Below are positions 26,393 to 36,254 of a stretch of 64,000 bases of DNA, piece after piece. The stretch comes from Brevibacillus laterosporus LMG 15441. GTDB lineage: Bacteria; Bacillota; Bacilli; Brevibacillales; Brevibacillaceae. The DNA lies in NCBI RefSeq assembly GCF_000219535.2, contig NZ_CP007806.1, positions 1,646,501 through 1,710,500 of the forward strand, in the 5' to 3' direction. The notes under the pieces were generated by a model, which ran no database searches, had not been told where the DNA came from, and saw only the letters and a program-made list of their open reading frames with translations. Each line of letters starts with the position of its first letter. Position 1 is the first letter of the stretch. The position numbers were made by a program, and so were the translations under genes.

Positions 26393-27851
26393 CGATAAAC
26401 AAAAAGAGATCATTTTTGAAATGAGCAAGCCAGGACGTGTAGCTTATAGCTTACCAAAAAATGATGTTCCTGAAGCTGAGATCTCCTCTTATTTCCCAGA
26501 GCATTTGATCAGAAAAACGCCAGCAGAATTGCCAGAAGTCTCCGAGTTGCAATTAGTGCGCCATTATACCGAACTATCGCGTCGGAATCATGGTATTGAC
26601 AATGGATTCTATCCGTTAGGCTCTTGCACGATGAAGTACAATCCAAAAATTAATGAAGATATTGCTCGTTTTGCAGGATTTGCTCAGGTACATCCTTATC
26701 AACCGGAGGAATCGGTGCAAGGTTCACTAGAATTATTATATAATCTACAAAATGAGCTGGCTGAAATCACAGGCATGGACGCTGTGACCTTACAACCTGC
26801 GGCAGGTGCAGCAGGAGAATGGACAGGGTTGCTATTGATTCGGGCTTATCATGAAAGTCGGGGAGAAAAGCGTACGAAGGTCATCGTGCCAAACTCTGCC
26901 CATGGTACAAATCCCGCCTCTGCAACGATCGCGGGATTGGAAACAATCACAATTCCATCCGATGAACGTGGACTTGTTGATATTGAAGCTTTGCGTCAGG
27001 TAGTAGGGCCAGATACGGCAGCCTTGATGCTCACGAATCCAAATACATTAGGTCTATTCGAAGAAAATATTGTGGAAATGGCTCAGATCGTACATGAAGC
27101 GGGTGGAAAACTGTACTATGACGGAGCGAATGCAAACGCCATTTTAGGAATTGCTCGCCCGGGCGATATGGGCTTTGATGTTGTGCATTTGAATTTGCAT
27201 AAAACCTTCACAGGTCCTCACGGTGGCGGTGGTCCAGGAGCAGGTCCGGTTGGCGTAAAAGAAGATTTGCTTCCATTCCTGCCAAAACCAATGGTGAAGA
27301 AGACAGATGAAGGCACTTTTACACTCGATTACAATATCCCAGCTTCCATTGGCCGAGTAAAAGGTTTTTATGGCAACTTTGGCATATTGGTTCGCGCTTA
27401 CAGCTATATACGCACGATGGGACCAGATGGCTTGCTACAGGTGTCTCAAAACGCTGTGTTAAACGCTAACTATATGATGCGTAAGTTAGCTCCTGCATTT
27501 GAGTTACCTTTTGATCGAGTGTGTAAGCATGAATTTGTTCTCTCTGGCGTTCGTCAGAAGAAATTAGGAGTACGTACGCTTGATATGGCTAAGCGTTTAC
27601 TAGATTTCGGCTATCATCCACCTACAATCTACTTCCCATTGATTGTGGATGAATGCTTGATGATTGAACCAACTGAGACAGAAAGCAAGGAAACTCTTGA
27701 TGAATTCATCGAGGTGCTCCTGCAGATTGCCAAAGAATGCGAAGAAAATCCAGAATTGGTTCAAGAAGCACCTCATACAACGGTAGTAAAACGACTTGAC
27801 GAAGCAACAGCAGCAAGAAAACCAATCTTGCGCTACCAGCCTGAAGCTTAA
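26385..27851 (+). CDS. gcvPB: Glycine dehydrogenase (decarboxylating) subunit 2
   Basis: A 488-residue beta subunit carrying the pyridoxal-phosphate lysine K273 in [17 protein letters not shown], with [13 protein letters not shown] near the N-terminus. ATG at 26385 follows GGAGGCGATCCTAC inside the end of gcvPA. It completes the P protein of glycine cleavage. Two terminators follow. Confidence 0.96.
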   Translation: MRNDKQKEIIFEMSKPGRVAYSLPKNDVPEAEISSYFPEHLIRKTPAELPEVSELQLVRHYTELSRRNHGIDNGFYPLGSCTMKYNPKINEDIARFAGFAQVHPYQPEESVQGSLELLYNLQNELAEITGMDAVTLQPAAGAAGEWTGLLLIRAYHESRGEKRTKVIVPNSAHGTNPASATIAGLETITIPSDERGLVDIEALRQVVGPDTAALMLTNPNTLGLFEENIVEMAQIVHEAGGKLYYDGANANAILGIARPGDMGFDVVHLNLHKTFTGPHGGGGPGAGPVGVKEDLLPFLPKPMVKKTDEGTFTLDYNIPASIGRVKGFYGNFGILVRAYSYIRTMGPDGLLQVSQNAVLNANYMMRKLAPAFELPFDRVCKHEFVLSGVRQKKLGVRTLDMAKRLLDFGYHPPTIYFPLIVDECLMIEPTETESKETLDEFIEVLLQIAKECEENPELVQEAPHTTVVKRLDEATAARKPILRYQPEA

Positions 27852-27869
27852 AAATTTATATGTTGGATC

Positions 27870-27944
27870 AAACATCCCGTGTCCTCTACAGGTTACACGG
27901 GATGTTTTTGTATAAGCTCCTCATTAACGAGTAGGAGCTTTTTT
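27870..27944 (+). terminator. Double terminator of the gcv operon
   Basis: The first hairpin pairs AAACATCCCGTGT with ACACGGGATGTTT (27870-27907), followed by T's. The second pairs AAGCTCCT with AGGAGCTT (27914-27940), followed by T6. Confidence 0.88.
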
Positions 27945-28110
27945 GTTGTTTCCAAGAAGGGTACGGGTAAAGAAAAGCGATATTTTTAAAAGCAATATGT
28001 TTGATACTAAAGTGCGGATTCTCCCCCATTTGCTGTGGGAAAATCGGTTGTTTTTGGTGTCGAGATATCCGGTGTTCAATAATAGTTCTCAAATTTGTAA
28101 CATATTTATC

Positions 28111-28137
28111 ATTTATTTTAATACTTTCGTCCGATAT
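28111..28137 (+). promoter_or_regulatory. Possible sigma-D (motility) promoter of the chemoreceptor gene
   Basis: TCCGATAT at 28130-28137 is close to the sigma-D -10 consensus GCCGATAA and lies 38 bases before the chemoreceptor start, as expected for motility genes. The -35 region at the correct spacing reads ATTT rather than TAAA, so the call is tentative. The rest of 27945-28174 shows nothing else. Confidence 0.4.
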
Positions 28138-28174
28138 AAAAGTGTAAAGGAATGACTGGAGGGAATCATACCGA

Positions 28175-29884
28175 ATGAAAGTATTTAATATTTGTAAGAA
28201 AATTAGCCTAGTGACCAATATTCGTATCCTTGTTGCGATTGGTTTACTGTTCAGCTTGATTATGAGTGGGCTAGGAATGTATTTTATGAAAGATATTAAT
28301 GATTCATCTACGCTAATTAATCGAAATGTCGTAGATCCATTAGTGAAAGCCAATAATTTACGCTCAGACTTTTATAAGCTAAGATTTGCTGTTCTGCAAA
28401 CCATAAGTGAGTATGATGCAAAAAATTATGACGAGATTGATAAGCTGTACAATACTGTTTTAGCTTCGGAAGCTGATTACTTTACGAATCGGGAAGAAAA
28501 TGAGTTTGACCGAGAAAAGAAGATGCAGATTGATCAATTATTACGTAGCTATTTTGAAAATTGGGTGACGATTCGCGATACGTATTTAAAGGCAAACAAC
28601 CCAGTCCTGCAAGATGTTAAGCAGACCTTTGCCGAGTATGCGATTAAGTTGGATAATAATATAAATGATCTCATTCTTTACTTAACAACAAATGGAGACA
28701 AGCTAGACTCAGATGCAACAGAAAAATATGAGAACGCATGGAGCTACTATGCTATTTTAATGGGATCTGTTATTTTTATCGTCGTTTTGGTATCATATAT
28801 ACTTTCTACTTCTATTAATAATTCAGCTAAAGAAATGATTCAGTACTGTGAAGAATTTGGAAAAGGGAATCTTACCATTAAGATTGAGGAAGCTGACAAT
28901 ACGGAGTTTGGTAGAATGAGAGGGGCATTGGCGAATGCCGTTGTAAATACCTCAGCAATGATTGATACTGTACAACGAAAATCAGATGACTTAACAAAGG
29001 CTTCACATAATTTAAGTGCTATATCGGAGCAGCTAAGTGCGGCGTTTGAAATCGTCTCACAATCTGTCCATGAAACCTCTACTGGGGTGGGAGAACAAAC
29101 CAGAGACCTAGTAGCGATCGCTGAGACTATGGCTGAATTTGGCGAACAGCTAACGGAAATTGTCCAATCTATTCAAGTAGTCGATGAATTAACTCGCGAT
29201 ATTCAAGACGTAGCACGCGAAAGCGACATACATATGAATAAAGCTGCTCAATCTGTGGAGCATACCAACGAAGTCTTCTTAGGACTAATTAGAAATATCA
29301 CGAAAGTAAATGAGAATGTAAACAAGATTGATGAATTTACAGGTTTAATTAATACAATAGCGGATCAGACTAATTTATTAGCCTTAAATGCAGCAATTGA
29401 ATCGGCGCGTGCTGGTGAACATGGAAAGGGCTTTGCTGTAGTAGCAAATGAGGTGAGAAAGCTAGCAGAACAATCCCGCATTTTCTCCCAACGCATTAGT
29501 GACCAGATTGGAACGATTTCTAAGGATTCCGAGCATATGCTACAAACAGCAGATGAGATGCAGATGGAAATGTATACGCAGAAGAACGATATTGCTAATG
29601 CATTGCATTCCTTTGCCAACATTACAAAAGCTGTAGAAGATATCGGACCGAAAATTCATCATCTAAGTCAAAGTGCCGGCCATATCCTTCAGGAAAAAGA
29701 AACTATTTCTGCAAGAGTAGAAAATAGTACGGCCGTTGCGGAAGAAATATTTGCGAAAACAGAAGAGATTGCCAGCACTTCTGAACAAACAACAGCTTCC
29801 TCACAGGAAGTGGCTACGACAGCAGAGGTTATGTCAGAAATGACCAATGATATGCAGACGGTAATGAACAATTTTAAAGTATAA
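28175..29884 (+). CDS. Methyl-accepting chemotaxis protein
   Basis: A 569-residue receptor. Transmembrane segment 1 (about residues 17-37), an extracellular four-helix-bundle sensor of about 150 residues, and transmembrane segment 2 (about 189-209) precede a HAMP-like stretch and a long coiled coil. The kinase-control hairpin tip reads [20 protein letters not shown], the universal MCP signature near residue 400. It signals to CheA/CheW. The ligand cannot be read from sequence. It stands alone with its own promoter and terminator. Confidence 0.93.
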   Translation: MKVFNICKKISLVTNIRILVAIGLLFSLIMSGLGMYFMKDINDSSTLINRNVVDPLVKANNLRSDFYKLRFAVLQTISEYDAKNYDEIDKLYNTVLASEADYFTNREENEFDREKKMQIDQLLRSYFENWVTIRDTYLKANNPVLQDVKQTFAEYAIKLDNNINDLILYLTTNGDKLDSDATEKYENAWSYYAILMGSVIFIVVLVSYILSTSINNSAKEMIQYCEEFGKGNLTIKIEEADNTEFGRMRGALANAVVNTSAMIDTVQRKSDDLTKASHNLSAISEQLSAAFEIVSQSVHETSTGVGEQTRDLVAIAETMAEFGEQLTEIVQSIQVVDELTRDIQDVARESDIHMNKAAQSVEHTNEVFLGLIRNITKVNENVNKIDEFTGLINTIADQTNLLALNAAIESARAGEHGKGFAVVANEVRKLAEQSRIFSQRISDQIGTISKDSEHMLQTADEMQMEMYTQKNDIANALHSFANITKAVEDIGPKIHHLSQSAGHILQEKETISARVENSTAVAEEIFAKTEEIASTSEQTTASSQEVATTAEVMSEMTNDMQTVMNNFKV

Positions 29885-29905
29885 ATGTAATCAGGAAATA
29901 TAGAT

Positions 29906-29939
29906 AGAGACAGGCGCTCGACAGTTGGCGCTTGTCTCT
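29906..29939 (+). terminator. Terminator of the chemoreceptor gene
   Basis: AGAGACAGGCGC pairs with GCGCTTGTCTCT with one G-U pair; the T-run is short. Confidence 0.65.
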
Positions 29940-30080
29940 TACTCTATAGAAGCCTTACAATGAGGAGTGTACTATGTCTAAGCAGCGTTGTTTGCGACAG
30001 ATATAGAGTGCGAGCAGTCCTCATTAACAAGATTGCTCCCAGCCGCTTGATTGGACGTAGATATATGGGAGGTATTTAGC

Positions 30081-30917
30081 ATGGAAATGGAAAAATGGCG
30101 TTATGTGGTGACTCCGCCTATGTCACCAGAAATGAATATGGCAATTGACGAAGCCATTTTAACTTTGCACAGCCAAGGAAAAGTACCGCCTACCGTTCGT
30201 TTTTATACATGGAACCCGGCGACTCTCTCTATCGGTTATTTTCAAAAAATGGAAAAAGAGATCAATATTGATGAAGTGAAGCGCCTTGGACTTGGATTGG
30301 TTCGACGCCCGACAGGAGGGCGAGCAGTCCTTCATGATGCTGAGCTTACCTATAGTGTGATAGTATCCGAAGACCATCCGCAGATGCCAAAAAGCGTCAC
30401 AGAAGCTTATAAGGTAATTTCCATGGGCTTATTACATGGATTTCAGAAGCTAGGGTTAAAAGCGGAGATGGTGTCGCTTGCTACAGAAGAGGAGAAGGCA
30501 AAATATAATTCTCCAGGCTCGTCAGCGTGCTTTGATTCCCCTTCCTGGTATGAATTAGTGGTAGAAGGAAAAAAAGTAGCAGGCAGCGCACAAACACGTC
30601 AGAAGGGTGTTATCCTACAGCATGGCTCCATCTTGTTGGATATGGATGTTGATTTGCTATTTTCTCTGTTAACCTTCCCGAGTGAACGTGTCAAGGAACG
30701 GATGATGAATAGCTTTAAACAAAAAGCCGTTACGATAAACGAAGTAAGCTCAAAACCTATTTCTTTAGAAGAAGCGATTGAAGCCTTTTATCAAGGGTTT
30801 GCCGAGGGTCTGGGCATTGAGCTTATCCCGATGGATTTGACAGCTGAAGAGCAGCAATTGGCGAAAGAATTAGCGGAAAATCGTTATCGTACGGATGAAT
30901 GGAATTTCCGCCGATAG
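30081..30917 (+). CDS. lipM: Octanoyltransferase LipM
   Basis: A 278-residue protein, exactly the length of B. subtilis LipM. It has [18 protein letters not shown] of the biotin/lipoyl ligase fold and the catalytic C150 in [12 protein letters not shown], plus GKKVAGSAQ. LipM moves octanoate from acyl carrier protein to GcvH, the first step of lipoate assembly in Bacillales. Its location just past the gcv operon fits that role. GGGAGG lies ten bases before the ATG at 30081. Confidence 0.92.
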   Translation: MEMEKWRYVVTPPMSPEMNMAIDEAILTLHSQGKVPPTVRFYTWNPATLSIGYFQKMEKEINIDEVKRLGLGLVRRPTGGRAVLHDAELTYSVIVSEDHPQMPKSVTEAYKVISMGLLHGFQKLGLKAEMVSLATEEEKAKYNSPGSSACFDSPSWYELVVEGKKVAGSAQTRQKGVILQHGSILLDMDVDLLFSLLTFPSERVKERMMNSFKQKAVTINEVSSKPISLEEAIEAFYQGFAEGLGIELIPMDLTAEEQQLAKELAENRYRTDEWNFRR

Positions 30918-31016
30918 AAGCACCTGAAGCCACTTTTCTTGATCTATAATCAAACACAATGAAGCTTTTGGAGAAAATAAACATAAGCGGAAGCAAAAAA
31001 ATACTGTAGGCGTAAG

Positions 31017-31060
31017 AAAAAGCCGTTCCCTCAAACATCAAAGAGGAGAACGGCTTTTTT
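31017..31060. terminator. Bidirectional terminator between lipM and dat
   Basis: AAAAAGCCGTTC (31017-31028) pairs perfectly with GAACGGCTTTTT (31048-31059). Confidence 0.88.
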
Positions 31061-31124
31061 ACTAGAAAAATACCTTCGCATATAAAAGAGGGCTCTTTTT
31101 ATAAAAGTTGTACACCCTGTCTTT

Positions 31125-31982
31125 TTACTTGGTGATGCTATTACGGTCAATAGCGATGTGCTGTTCAAAGGCTTCTTGTAAACGTCGAACGATAGTACCC
31201 ACTTTACCATCTCCTACAGGCGTACCTTGAAGCTCAATGATGGGAGTTATTTCGCTTGTAGTACCAGTAATGAATAATTCATCAGCCATTTGAGCAAAAT
31301 TCACAGAAAATACTTCTTCTACTACCGGGATGCCCAGAGTTTTGGCTAATTGAATAACAGTACGCCGCGTAATCCCGTGCAAAATTAGGTTAGTAGCTGG
31401 ATGGGTATGTATTTTGCCATCTTTCACAGCAAATAGATTAGCTGAAGTAGCTTCCGTAATGGTTCCATTTCGGTGAAGAATTGCTTCGTCTACTCCTTGC
31501 TCTGTCGCTTGCTGTTTAGCCCAAGTGGCACCGAGCAGATTAAGACTTTTAATATCACAGCGCAACCAACGAATGTCATCGACAAGTCCAGCCCTTAAAC
31601 CATTTTGCATCTGTTGAATCGGGCGTAATTTAGGTACAGCATACATCGTTAAAATAGGGCGGGTATTTGACGGGAATGTAAATTGCCGCTCTGACACGCC
31701 ACGAGTAATTTGCATGTAAAGGATTGCATCTTCAGAAAATTGCAAGGAATACTGTCTAAGGACTTTATGAGCAATTTCGGTTAATTCTGTGCGAGTGGGG
31801 ATCGTTAGAGAAAGCTCCTTTGCACTGCGTTCCAAGCGAACCATGTGCTCGTCCCATTGATAGAAGCGACCATTATAGATACGCACAACCTCATAAATTC
31901 CGTCCCCAAACTGATAGCCTCGATCCTCTGGAAAAATAGCAGGCTCATCGGGTTTATACCAAACTCCATCTACATAATACAT
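31125..31982 (-). CDS. dat: D-amino-acid transaminase
   Basis: A 285-residue class IV aminotransferase. RGYQFGDGIYEVVR, the PLP lysine K145 in CDIKSLNLLG and TEATSANLFAV are all at positions typical of bacterial D-alanine aminotransferase. It interconverts D-alanine and D-glutamate using 2-oxo acids, feeding peptidoglycan precursors. ATG at 31982 has GGGAGGAAC upstream; longer upstream frames lack support. Single gene. Confidence 0.93.
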   Translation of the reverse strand: MYYVDGVWYKPDEPAIFPEDRGYQFGDGIYEVVRIYNGRFYQWDEHMVRLERSAKELSLTIPTRTELTEIAHKVLRQYSLQFSEDAILYMQITRGVSERQFTFPSNTRPILTMYAVPKLRPIQQMQNGLRAGLVDDIRWLRCDIKSLNLLGATWAKQQATEQGVDEAILHRNGTITEATSANLFAVKDGKIHTHPATNLILHGITRRTVIQLAKTLGIPVVEEVFSVNFAQMADELFITGTTSEITPIIELQGTPVGDGKVGTIVRRLQEAFEQHIAIDRNSITK

Positions 31983-32171
31983 GAAAGTTCCTCCCAAGGG
32001 AATAGGATGATAGTAACACAACATCTAGTGATAAATGTCGAAAAAAATTCTTATATATTCAATATATTGATTTGCAGGCAGGCGTATGGTATCGTTAAAA
32101 CCGTCTTACATAAAGATAACAAAATGATCTGAGAGGGTCAATTTGAAATATATTTTGGAGGGGAAAAGACC

Positions 32172-34766
32172 GTGGGTTTAGTAGAACATAAGCCATTAGA
32201 AGGGTTAAGTGAAAAGATCTTTTTGGACCGTTATGCAATGAAAGATCTGGATTACATAAATACAAAGGTTGGAGATACCGTTCTCGTATTAACCAAGGAT
32301 GACCCGAAATTTCCGCAAAAAGAAGTGGGTGAAATTGTTGCCCTGGAGAAAAATCAAGTATCCATTCTACTAAGAAACGGAGAAACCATTACCACAACGG
32401 TAGAAAAAACGACCCGTCCAATTGAAGTAACACCGGAAGCAATGTGGGATCGCTTGGCTCGCGCAATTGCTTCTGTAGAGAAGACAGAAGAAAAACAAGC
32501 AGAATGGACAAGCAAATTTCGTGAATTGCTAGATGATTGGAAACTAGTACCAGGCGGCCGCATTGCAGCAGGTGCAGGAGCAAGCGAAGAATTAACCCTC
32601 TTTAACTGCTATGTAATTCCGTCACCGCATGATTCACGAGGTGGCATTATGGATACGCTGACTCAAATGACAGAGATAATGTCACGTGGAGGCGGTGTTG
32701 GTATTAACTTATCCAGCCTCCGTCCTCGGCGTGCGTTGGTACGCGGAGTCAATGGTTCCTCAAGTGGCTCAGTATCCTGGGGCGGCTTGTTCAGCTATAC
32801 CACAGGTCTAATTGAGCAGGGGGGCTCACGCCGCGGTGCTCTGATGCTAATGATGAATGATTGGCATCCAGACCTTATGGAATTCATTACGGTAAAACAA
32901 ACGATGGGGCTTGTTACAAATGCCAATCTGTCGGTTTGTGTCTCCAATAGCTTCATGAAAGCTGTAAAAGAGGACTTGGACTGGGAGCTCGTGTTTCCAG
33001 ATGTAAATGATCCGGATTATGATGCATTGTGGGACGGAAACATGAAAAAATGGCGCGAGGAGCTAGGTAAACCCGTCAAATTGGTTAAGACCGTTCGTGC
33101 CCGGGAGATTTGGCATACCATCATTGAATCTGCATGGAAATCGGCTGAGCCTGGTGTTGTATTTACAGAGTATTATAATGACATGTCTAATAGCTGGTAT
33201 TTTAACCCAATCATTTGCACGAATCCGTGCGGGGAACAAGGACTTCCAGCTTGGGGCGTATGTAATTTATCTTCGTTAAATCTATCTAAATTTGTTCTGG
33301 ATAACGAGGTAGACTGGACAAGCCTAGGTGAAGCTGTTCGTTATTCGATCCGTTTCTTGGATAACGTAATTGATGCGACTCCTTATCATTTTGAAGAGAA
33401 CAGAGAAAATCAGCAGTCAGAGCGTCGTGTAGGATTAGGAACCATGGGTCTTGCCGAAATGATGATTAAATTAGGGATTCGTTATGGCAGTCCTACGTCT
33501 TTAGATTTTTTGGACAAGCTTTATAACTTTATCGCCCGCGAAGCATACTTGGCATCTGCTGATATTGCAAAGGAAAAAGGTAGCTTTCCTAAATTTGATG
33601 CAGAAAAATATCTCATGAGCGGTTTTATGAAACAGTTTGATGAAGAAGTACGAGAAGCGATACGTGAAAAAGGAATTCGCAACGTAACCTTATTAACACA
33701 GGCACCAACGGGGTCTACTGGAACGATGGTAGGTACATCTACAGGGATTGAGCCGTATTATGCATTCGAATACTACCGTCAAAGTCGCCTTGGCTTTGAT
33801 AAACAGTACGTGCCGATCGCTCAGGAATGGATGGATGCCCATCCGGGTCAAGACCTGCCAGAGTATTTTATTTGTGCGATGGACTTAGCCGCTGAAGATC
33901 ATGTACGTGTTCAAGCTGCAATTCAAAAATGGGTAGACTCTTCCATTTCGAAAACAGCTAACGCTCCACACGATTTCACAGTAGAAGAGACAAAGAATCT
34001 GTATGAACTGGCGTTTGACTTAGGTTGCAAAGGGGTAACAATCTATCGAGATGGCAGCCGTGATGTACAGGTATTGTCTACGGAGAAAAAGGAAGAGAAG
34101 GTAGGAGCAAGTAACGATCAAGCATCAGCGAAGGAACTGGAGAACTCAGAGCCCAAAACAAGCCAGGAAGCTGCGTCTGCTGGTCAGGCTCAGGGTGTGA
34201 AGAGCGGGAGGGATGGAGCTACAGAACGTGCTTATAATAAACGTCCGAAACGTTTAAGTGGTGCTACCTATAAAATGAACACACCTCTTGGAAAAGCGTA
34301 TATTACAATCAACGATGTAGATCATGCTCCGTTTGAAGTGATTGTGAATGTAGGAAAAGCTGGAAGCGATGTGTTTGCAATGTCAGAGGCTTTAGGGCGC
34401 GTATCCACCTTATTCCTACGTTTTGGAGAGTTACCAGATGGCAACAAGGCCCGGTTGTTAATTAAACATTTAAAAGGGATTGGTGGCTCAGGAGCAGTTG
34501 GTTTTGGAGCAAACCGTGTGGAATCCATCCCAGATGCTGTAGCAAAAGCGTTAGAAATGCATCTTGACGGGGAAGACGAGCATCAGGCAGTAGCAGCTAC
34601 TAGCAGCTATTCAATCACCTCAGCTCCAGATAAAGAAGAGGTGCATCACGACGTATACGGCGATGCTGATCACAAAGACTTCTGCCCATCATGCGGCTCT
34701 GCGACATTATTGCATGCAGAAGGATGTAAGACATGTACAACTTGCGGATTTTCCAAATGCTCGTAA
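32172..34766 (+). CDS. nrdJ: Adenosylcobalamin-dependent (class II) ribonucleotide reductase
   Basis: An 864-residue enzyme starting with GTG after TTGGAGGGG. Motifs include LFNCYVIPSP, SRGGGVGINLSSLRP, NPCGEQGLPAWGVCNLSSLN (radical-site Cys region) and APTGSTGTMVGTSTGIEP. The C-terminus holds CPSCG and CKTCTTCGFSKC, a zinc ribbon typical of this group, preceded by a Glu/Ser-rich linker about residues 635-685. It reduces ribonucleotides using B12 and works with or without oxygen. I see no obvious cobalamin riboswitch in the 190-base upstream region. Confidence 0.94.
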   Translation: MGLVEHKPLEGLSEKIFLDRYAMKDLDYINTKVGDTVLVLTKDDPKFPQKEVGEIVALEKNQVSILLRNGETITTTVEKTTRPIEVTPEAMWDRLARAIASVEKTEEKQAEWTSKFRELLDDWKLVPGGRIAAGAGASEELTLFNCYVIPSPHDSRGGIMDTLTQMTEIMSRGGGVGINLSSLRPRRALVRGVNGSSSGSVSWGGLFSYTTGLIEQGGSRRGALMLMMNDWHPDLMEFITVKQTMGLVTNANLSVCVSNSFMKAVKEDLDWELVFPDVNDPDYDALWDGNMKKWREELGKPVKLVKTVRAREIWHTIIESAWKSAEPGVVFTEYYNDMSNSWYFNPIICTNPCGEQGLPAWGVCNLSSLNLSKFVLDNEVDWTSLGEAVRYSIRFLDNVIDATPYHFEENRENQQSERRVGLGTMGLAEMMIKLGIRYGSPTSLDFLDKLYNFIAREAYLASADIAKEKGSFPKFDAEKYLMSGFMKQFDEEVREAIREKGIRNVTLLTQAPTGSTGTMVGTSTGIEPYYAFEYYRQSRLGFDKQYVPIAQEWMDAHPGQDLPEYFICAMDLAAEDHVRVQAAIQKWVDSSISKTANAPHDFTVEETKNLYELAFDLGCKGVTIYRDGSRDVQVLSTEKKEEKVGASNDQASAKELENSEPKTSQEAASAGQAQGVKSGRDGATERAYNKRPKRLSGATYKMNTPLGKAYITINDVDHAPFEVIVNVGKAGSDVFAMSEALGRVSTLFLRFGELPDGNKARLLIKHLKGIGGSGAVGFGANRVESIPDAVAKALEMHLDGEDEHQAVAATSSYSITSAPDKEEVHHDVYGDADHKDFCPSCGSATLLHAEGCKTCTTCGFSKCS

Positions 34767-34824
34767 TGTTATAGACCGCAGTGCAGTGATCACGATCCCT
34801 CAAGCATAAGATTTGGTTTCGATC

Positions 34825-34866
34825 AAACGGCTCTATTCGTAGCTTTTGCGGTAGAGCTGTTTTTTC
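34825..34866 (+). terminator. Terminator of nrdJ
   Basis: AAACGGCTCTA pairs with TAGAGCTGTTT (one G-U pair) and is followed by T5. Confidence 0.82.
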
Positions 34867-34875
34867 ATTTCTAAT

Positions 34876-35001
34876 TGGTAGCAGACCTTTGCAAAATGCC
34901 GCTGAAATGGGACACTAATTGCGAAATATTTATTGAAGCATGGTGCTTATCCTACGATTAAGGATCAATATGGGGAACGACCGTACACAGAAGCGGTCTA
35001 G
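34876..35001 (+). pseudogene. Ankyrin-repeat gene relic
   Basis: The frame 34921-35001 translates to AKYLLKHGAYPTIKDQYGER followed by PYTEAV and a stop. This is the canonical end of an ankyrin repeat plus the start of the next. Upstream, in another frame, CKMPLKW resembles the TPL start of the same repeat, and a TGA interrupts the reading frame between them. So this looks like a frameshifted tail of a lost ankyrin-repeat gene. It is too short for any function to be argued and lies between two terminators. Confidence 0.55.
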
Positions 35002-35043
35002 AGAAGGTATTCACCAATTGAAAAAATTAATATTTCAGCGAGT

Positions 35044-35070
35044 AAAGACCCCCTAATCAGGGTCTTTTTT
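35044..35070. terminator. Terminator between ankyrin relic and sortase gene
   Basis: AAAGACCC (35044-35051) pairs with GGGTCTTT (35060-35067), followed by further T's. Confidence 0.75.
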
Positions 35071-35096
35071 ATGTTTACCTATCATGAATACAGGAA

Positions 35097-35729
35097 TTAT
35101 TGACTTAATTCTGTAAATACGACTAATCTCTTAGCATGTTCTTGGGTTTTCTTATTAAATTTGCCAGAGCAAGTGACCAGATTCAGATTAGAGGTATTTG
35201 ACTCGCCGAAAATTCTCTCTAAGGGAGCTTCTTTCGTTTTAAAAGTGGTTACTTCTTTGACTGCATAGATAAGCCGATGGTCGTTTGAATCTGAGACGAT
35301 CACATGATCGCCATGCTTTAATTTTTTTAAATGATAAAAGATCGCTGGACCCGTGTAATGATCAAAGTGACCAGCAATAACAGCATTTCCCTTTTCACCT
35401 GGTTTTGTCCACGGAGATAAAATGCCTACTTTATCAAATGCCTTCGGAACATCCATATTTCCTTCCACTGTTATTCCTACTGTTTCTATTGTTGTATCCA
35501 ATCCAATAGAGGGAATTTGTAGGCGATTTGGTATGAAGGATGCTGTTACCGGTTTTCTCTGTGAAGTTGAAGAGGAACCAGTTGTTGTATTTGATTGCTT
35601 TTCTTCAACATGAGGAAAGGCTTGATCTCTAGATAGAGAATGGGGGATGGCAGGCTTTTTTTCCGGATTAGCGGAGCCTGAACACCCTGAAAGGATACAT
35701 ATCAGTAAAGCAAGGAAAAATATTCTCAT
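35097..35729 (-). CDS. Lipoprotein sortase, class F type
   Basis: A 210-residue protein. The N-terminus is a lipoprotein signal with lipobox ILSGC16, so it should be lipid-anchored on the outer membrane face. After a Ser/Thr-rich linker (about 40-62) comes the sortase domain with RLQIPSIGLDTTIE, H121 in AGHFDH, C187 in LVTCSG and R201 in AKRLVVF, the complete His-Cys-Arg catalytic set. Short class F sortases of this kind attach or process surface proteins at LPxTG-like motifs. A small secreted protein with an MPKTG motif is encoded next to it on the same strand. Confidence 0.88.
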   Translation of the reverse strand: MRIFFLALLICILSGCSGSANPEKKPAIPHSLSRDQAFPHVEEKQSNTTTGSSSTSQRKPVTASFIPNRLQIPSIGLDTTIETVGITVEGNMDVPKAFDKVGILSPWTKPGEKGNAVIAGHFDHYTGPAIFYHLKKLKHGDHVIVSDSNDHRLIYAVKEVTTFKTKEAPLERIFGESNTSNLNLVTCSGKFNKKTQEHAKRLVVFTELSQ

Positions 35730-35781
35730 CTTACATACCTCTTATTCATAACAGCATTACTTATTTAATTGATTGAAAATA

Positions 35782-35825
35782 TTCCATCAGGGATTCGTTT
35801 TTACATAAAACATTCCCTGATGGAA
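35782..35825 (-). terminator. Hairpin between the repeat-protein gene and the sortase gene
   Basis: TTCCATCAGGGA (35782-35793) pairs perfectly with TCCCTGATGGAA (35814-35825). On the minus strand it follows the small protein gene; only a weak T-rich tail follows, so it may be an attenuator rather than a full stop. Confidence 0.6.
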
Positions 35826-35848
35826 AAGACTGAAAGAGTTTTTACTGT

Positions 35849-36094
35849 TTAGTTACTTGCTCCACCCATACCTGTTTTAGGCATTCCTTTAATATGGAAT
35901 TTGTGATGCTTTTTATGAGACATTGTTTTTGCCTTGTGGTGTTTCTTGTGAGACATTGTTTTTGCCTTGTGATGTTTCTTGTGAGACACTGTTTTTACCT
36001 TTTGGTGTTTATGATGTCCTTCTTCCATAGCGAATACGGAAGCATTAGAGAACACAAAACAAATAGCAAGTGTTGCAGCTGCTAATTTTTTCAT
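35849..36094 (-). CDS. Small secreted Lys/His-repeat protein with MPKTG motif
   Basis: An 81-residue protein with a clear signal peptide (MKKLAAATLAICFVF, cleavage near residue 22). The mature part has three copies of an 11-residue unit (SHKKHHKAKTM), giving 16 His and many Lys, and ends GMPKTGMGGASN. MPKTG (71-75) resembles an LPxTG sorting motif but there is no hydrophobic segment or positive tail behind it. Neighbouring a class F sortase, it is a natural candidate substrate. GAAAGGA precedes the ATG at 36094. No known family is recognised. Confidence 0.75.
   Translation of the reverse strand: MKKLAAATLAICFVFSNASVFAMEEGHHKHQKVKTVSHKKHHKAKTMSHKKHHKAKTMSHKKHHKFHIKGMPKTGMGGASN
35905..36003. 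repeat. Three 33-bp tandem repeats in coding sequence
   Basis: Units 35905-35937, 35938-35970 and 35971-36003 are near-identical (GAGACATTGTTTTTGCCTTG core) and encode the 11-residue Lys/His unit. In-frame repeats like this change copy number easily. Confidence 0.88.
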
Positions 36095-36254
36095 TTTATT
36101 CGTCCTTTCAAGGTTTAATGGTGTACTACATTTCATATAGTCTCCACTTGGCAAAGGGATATGACAGTAAAAAATTCCTACAAACGTGTCCATTTTGGTA
36201 TCCTTTATAGAAGAAAAAGTTATCAAGGCGAAGCATCTGTGGTTGGACTAATCT

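Noticed and set aside
32025-32171. Cobalamin riboswitch ahead of the B12-dependent ribonucleotide reductase
   Set aside because: The 147-base gap is too short and I see no B12-box (GCCACTG-like) sequence.
35905-36003. Possible CRISPR array (repeated 33-bp units)
   Set aside because: The units are directly adjacent without unique spacers and keep one reading frame, so they are a coding tandem repeat.
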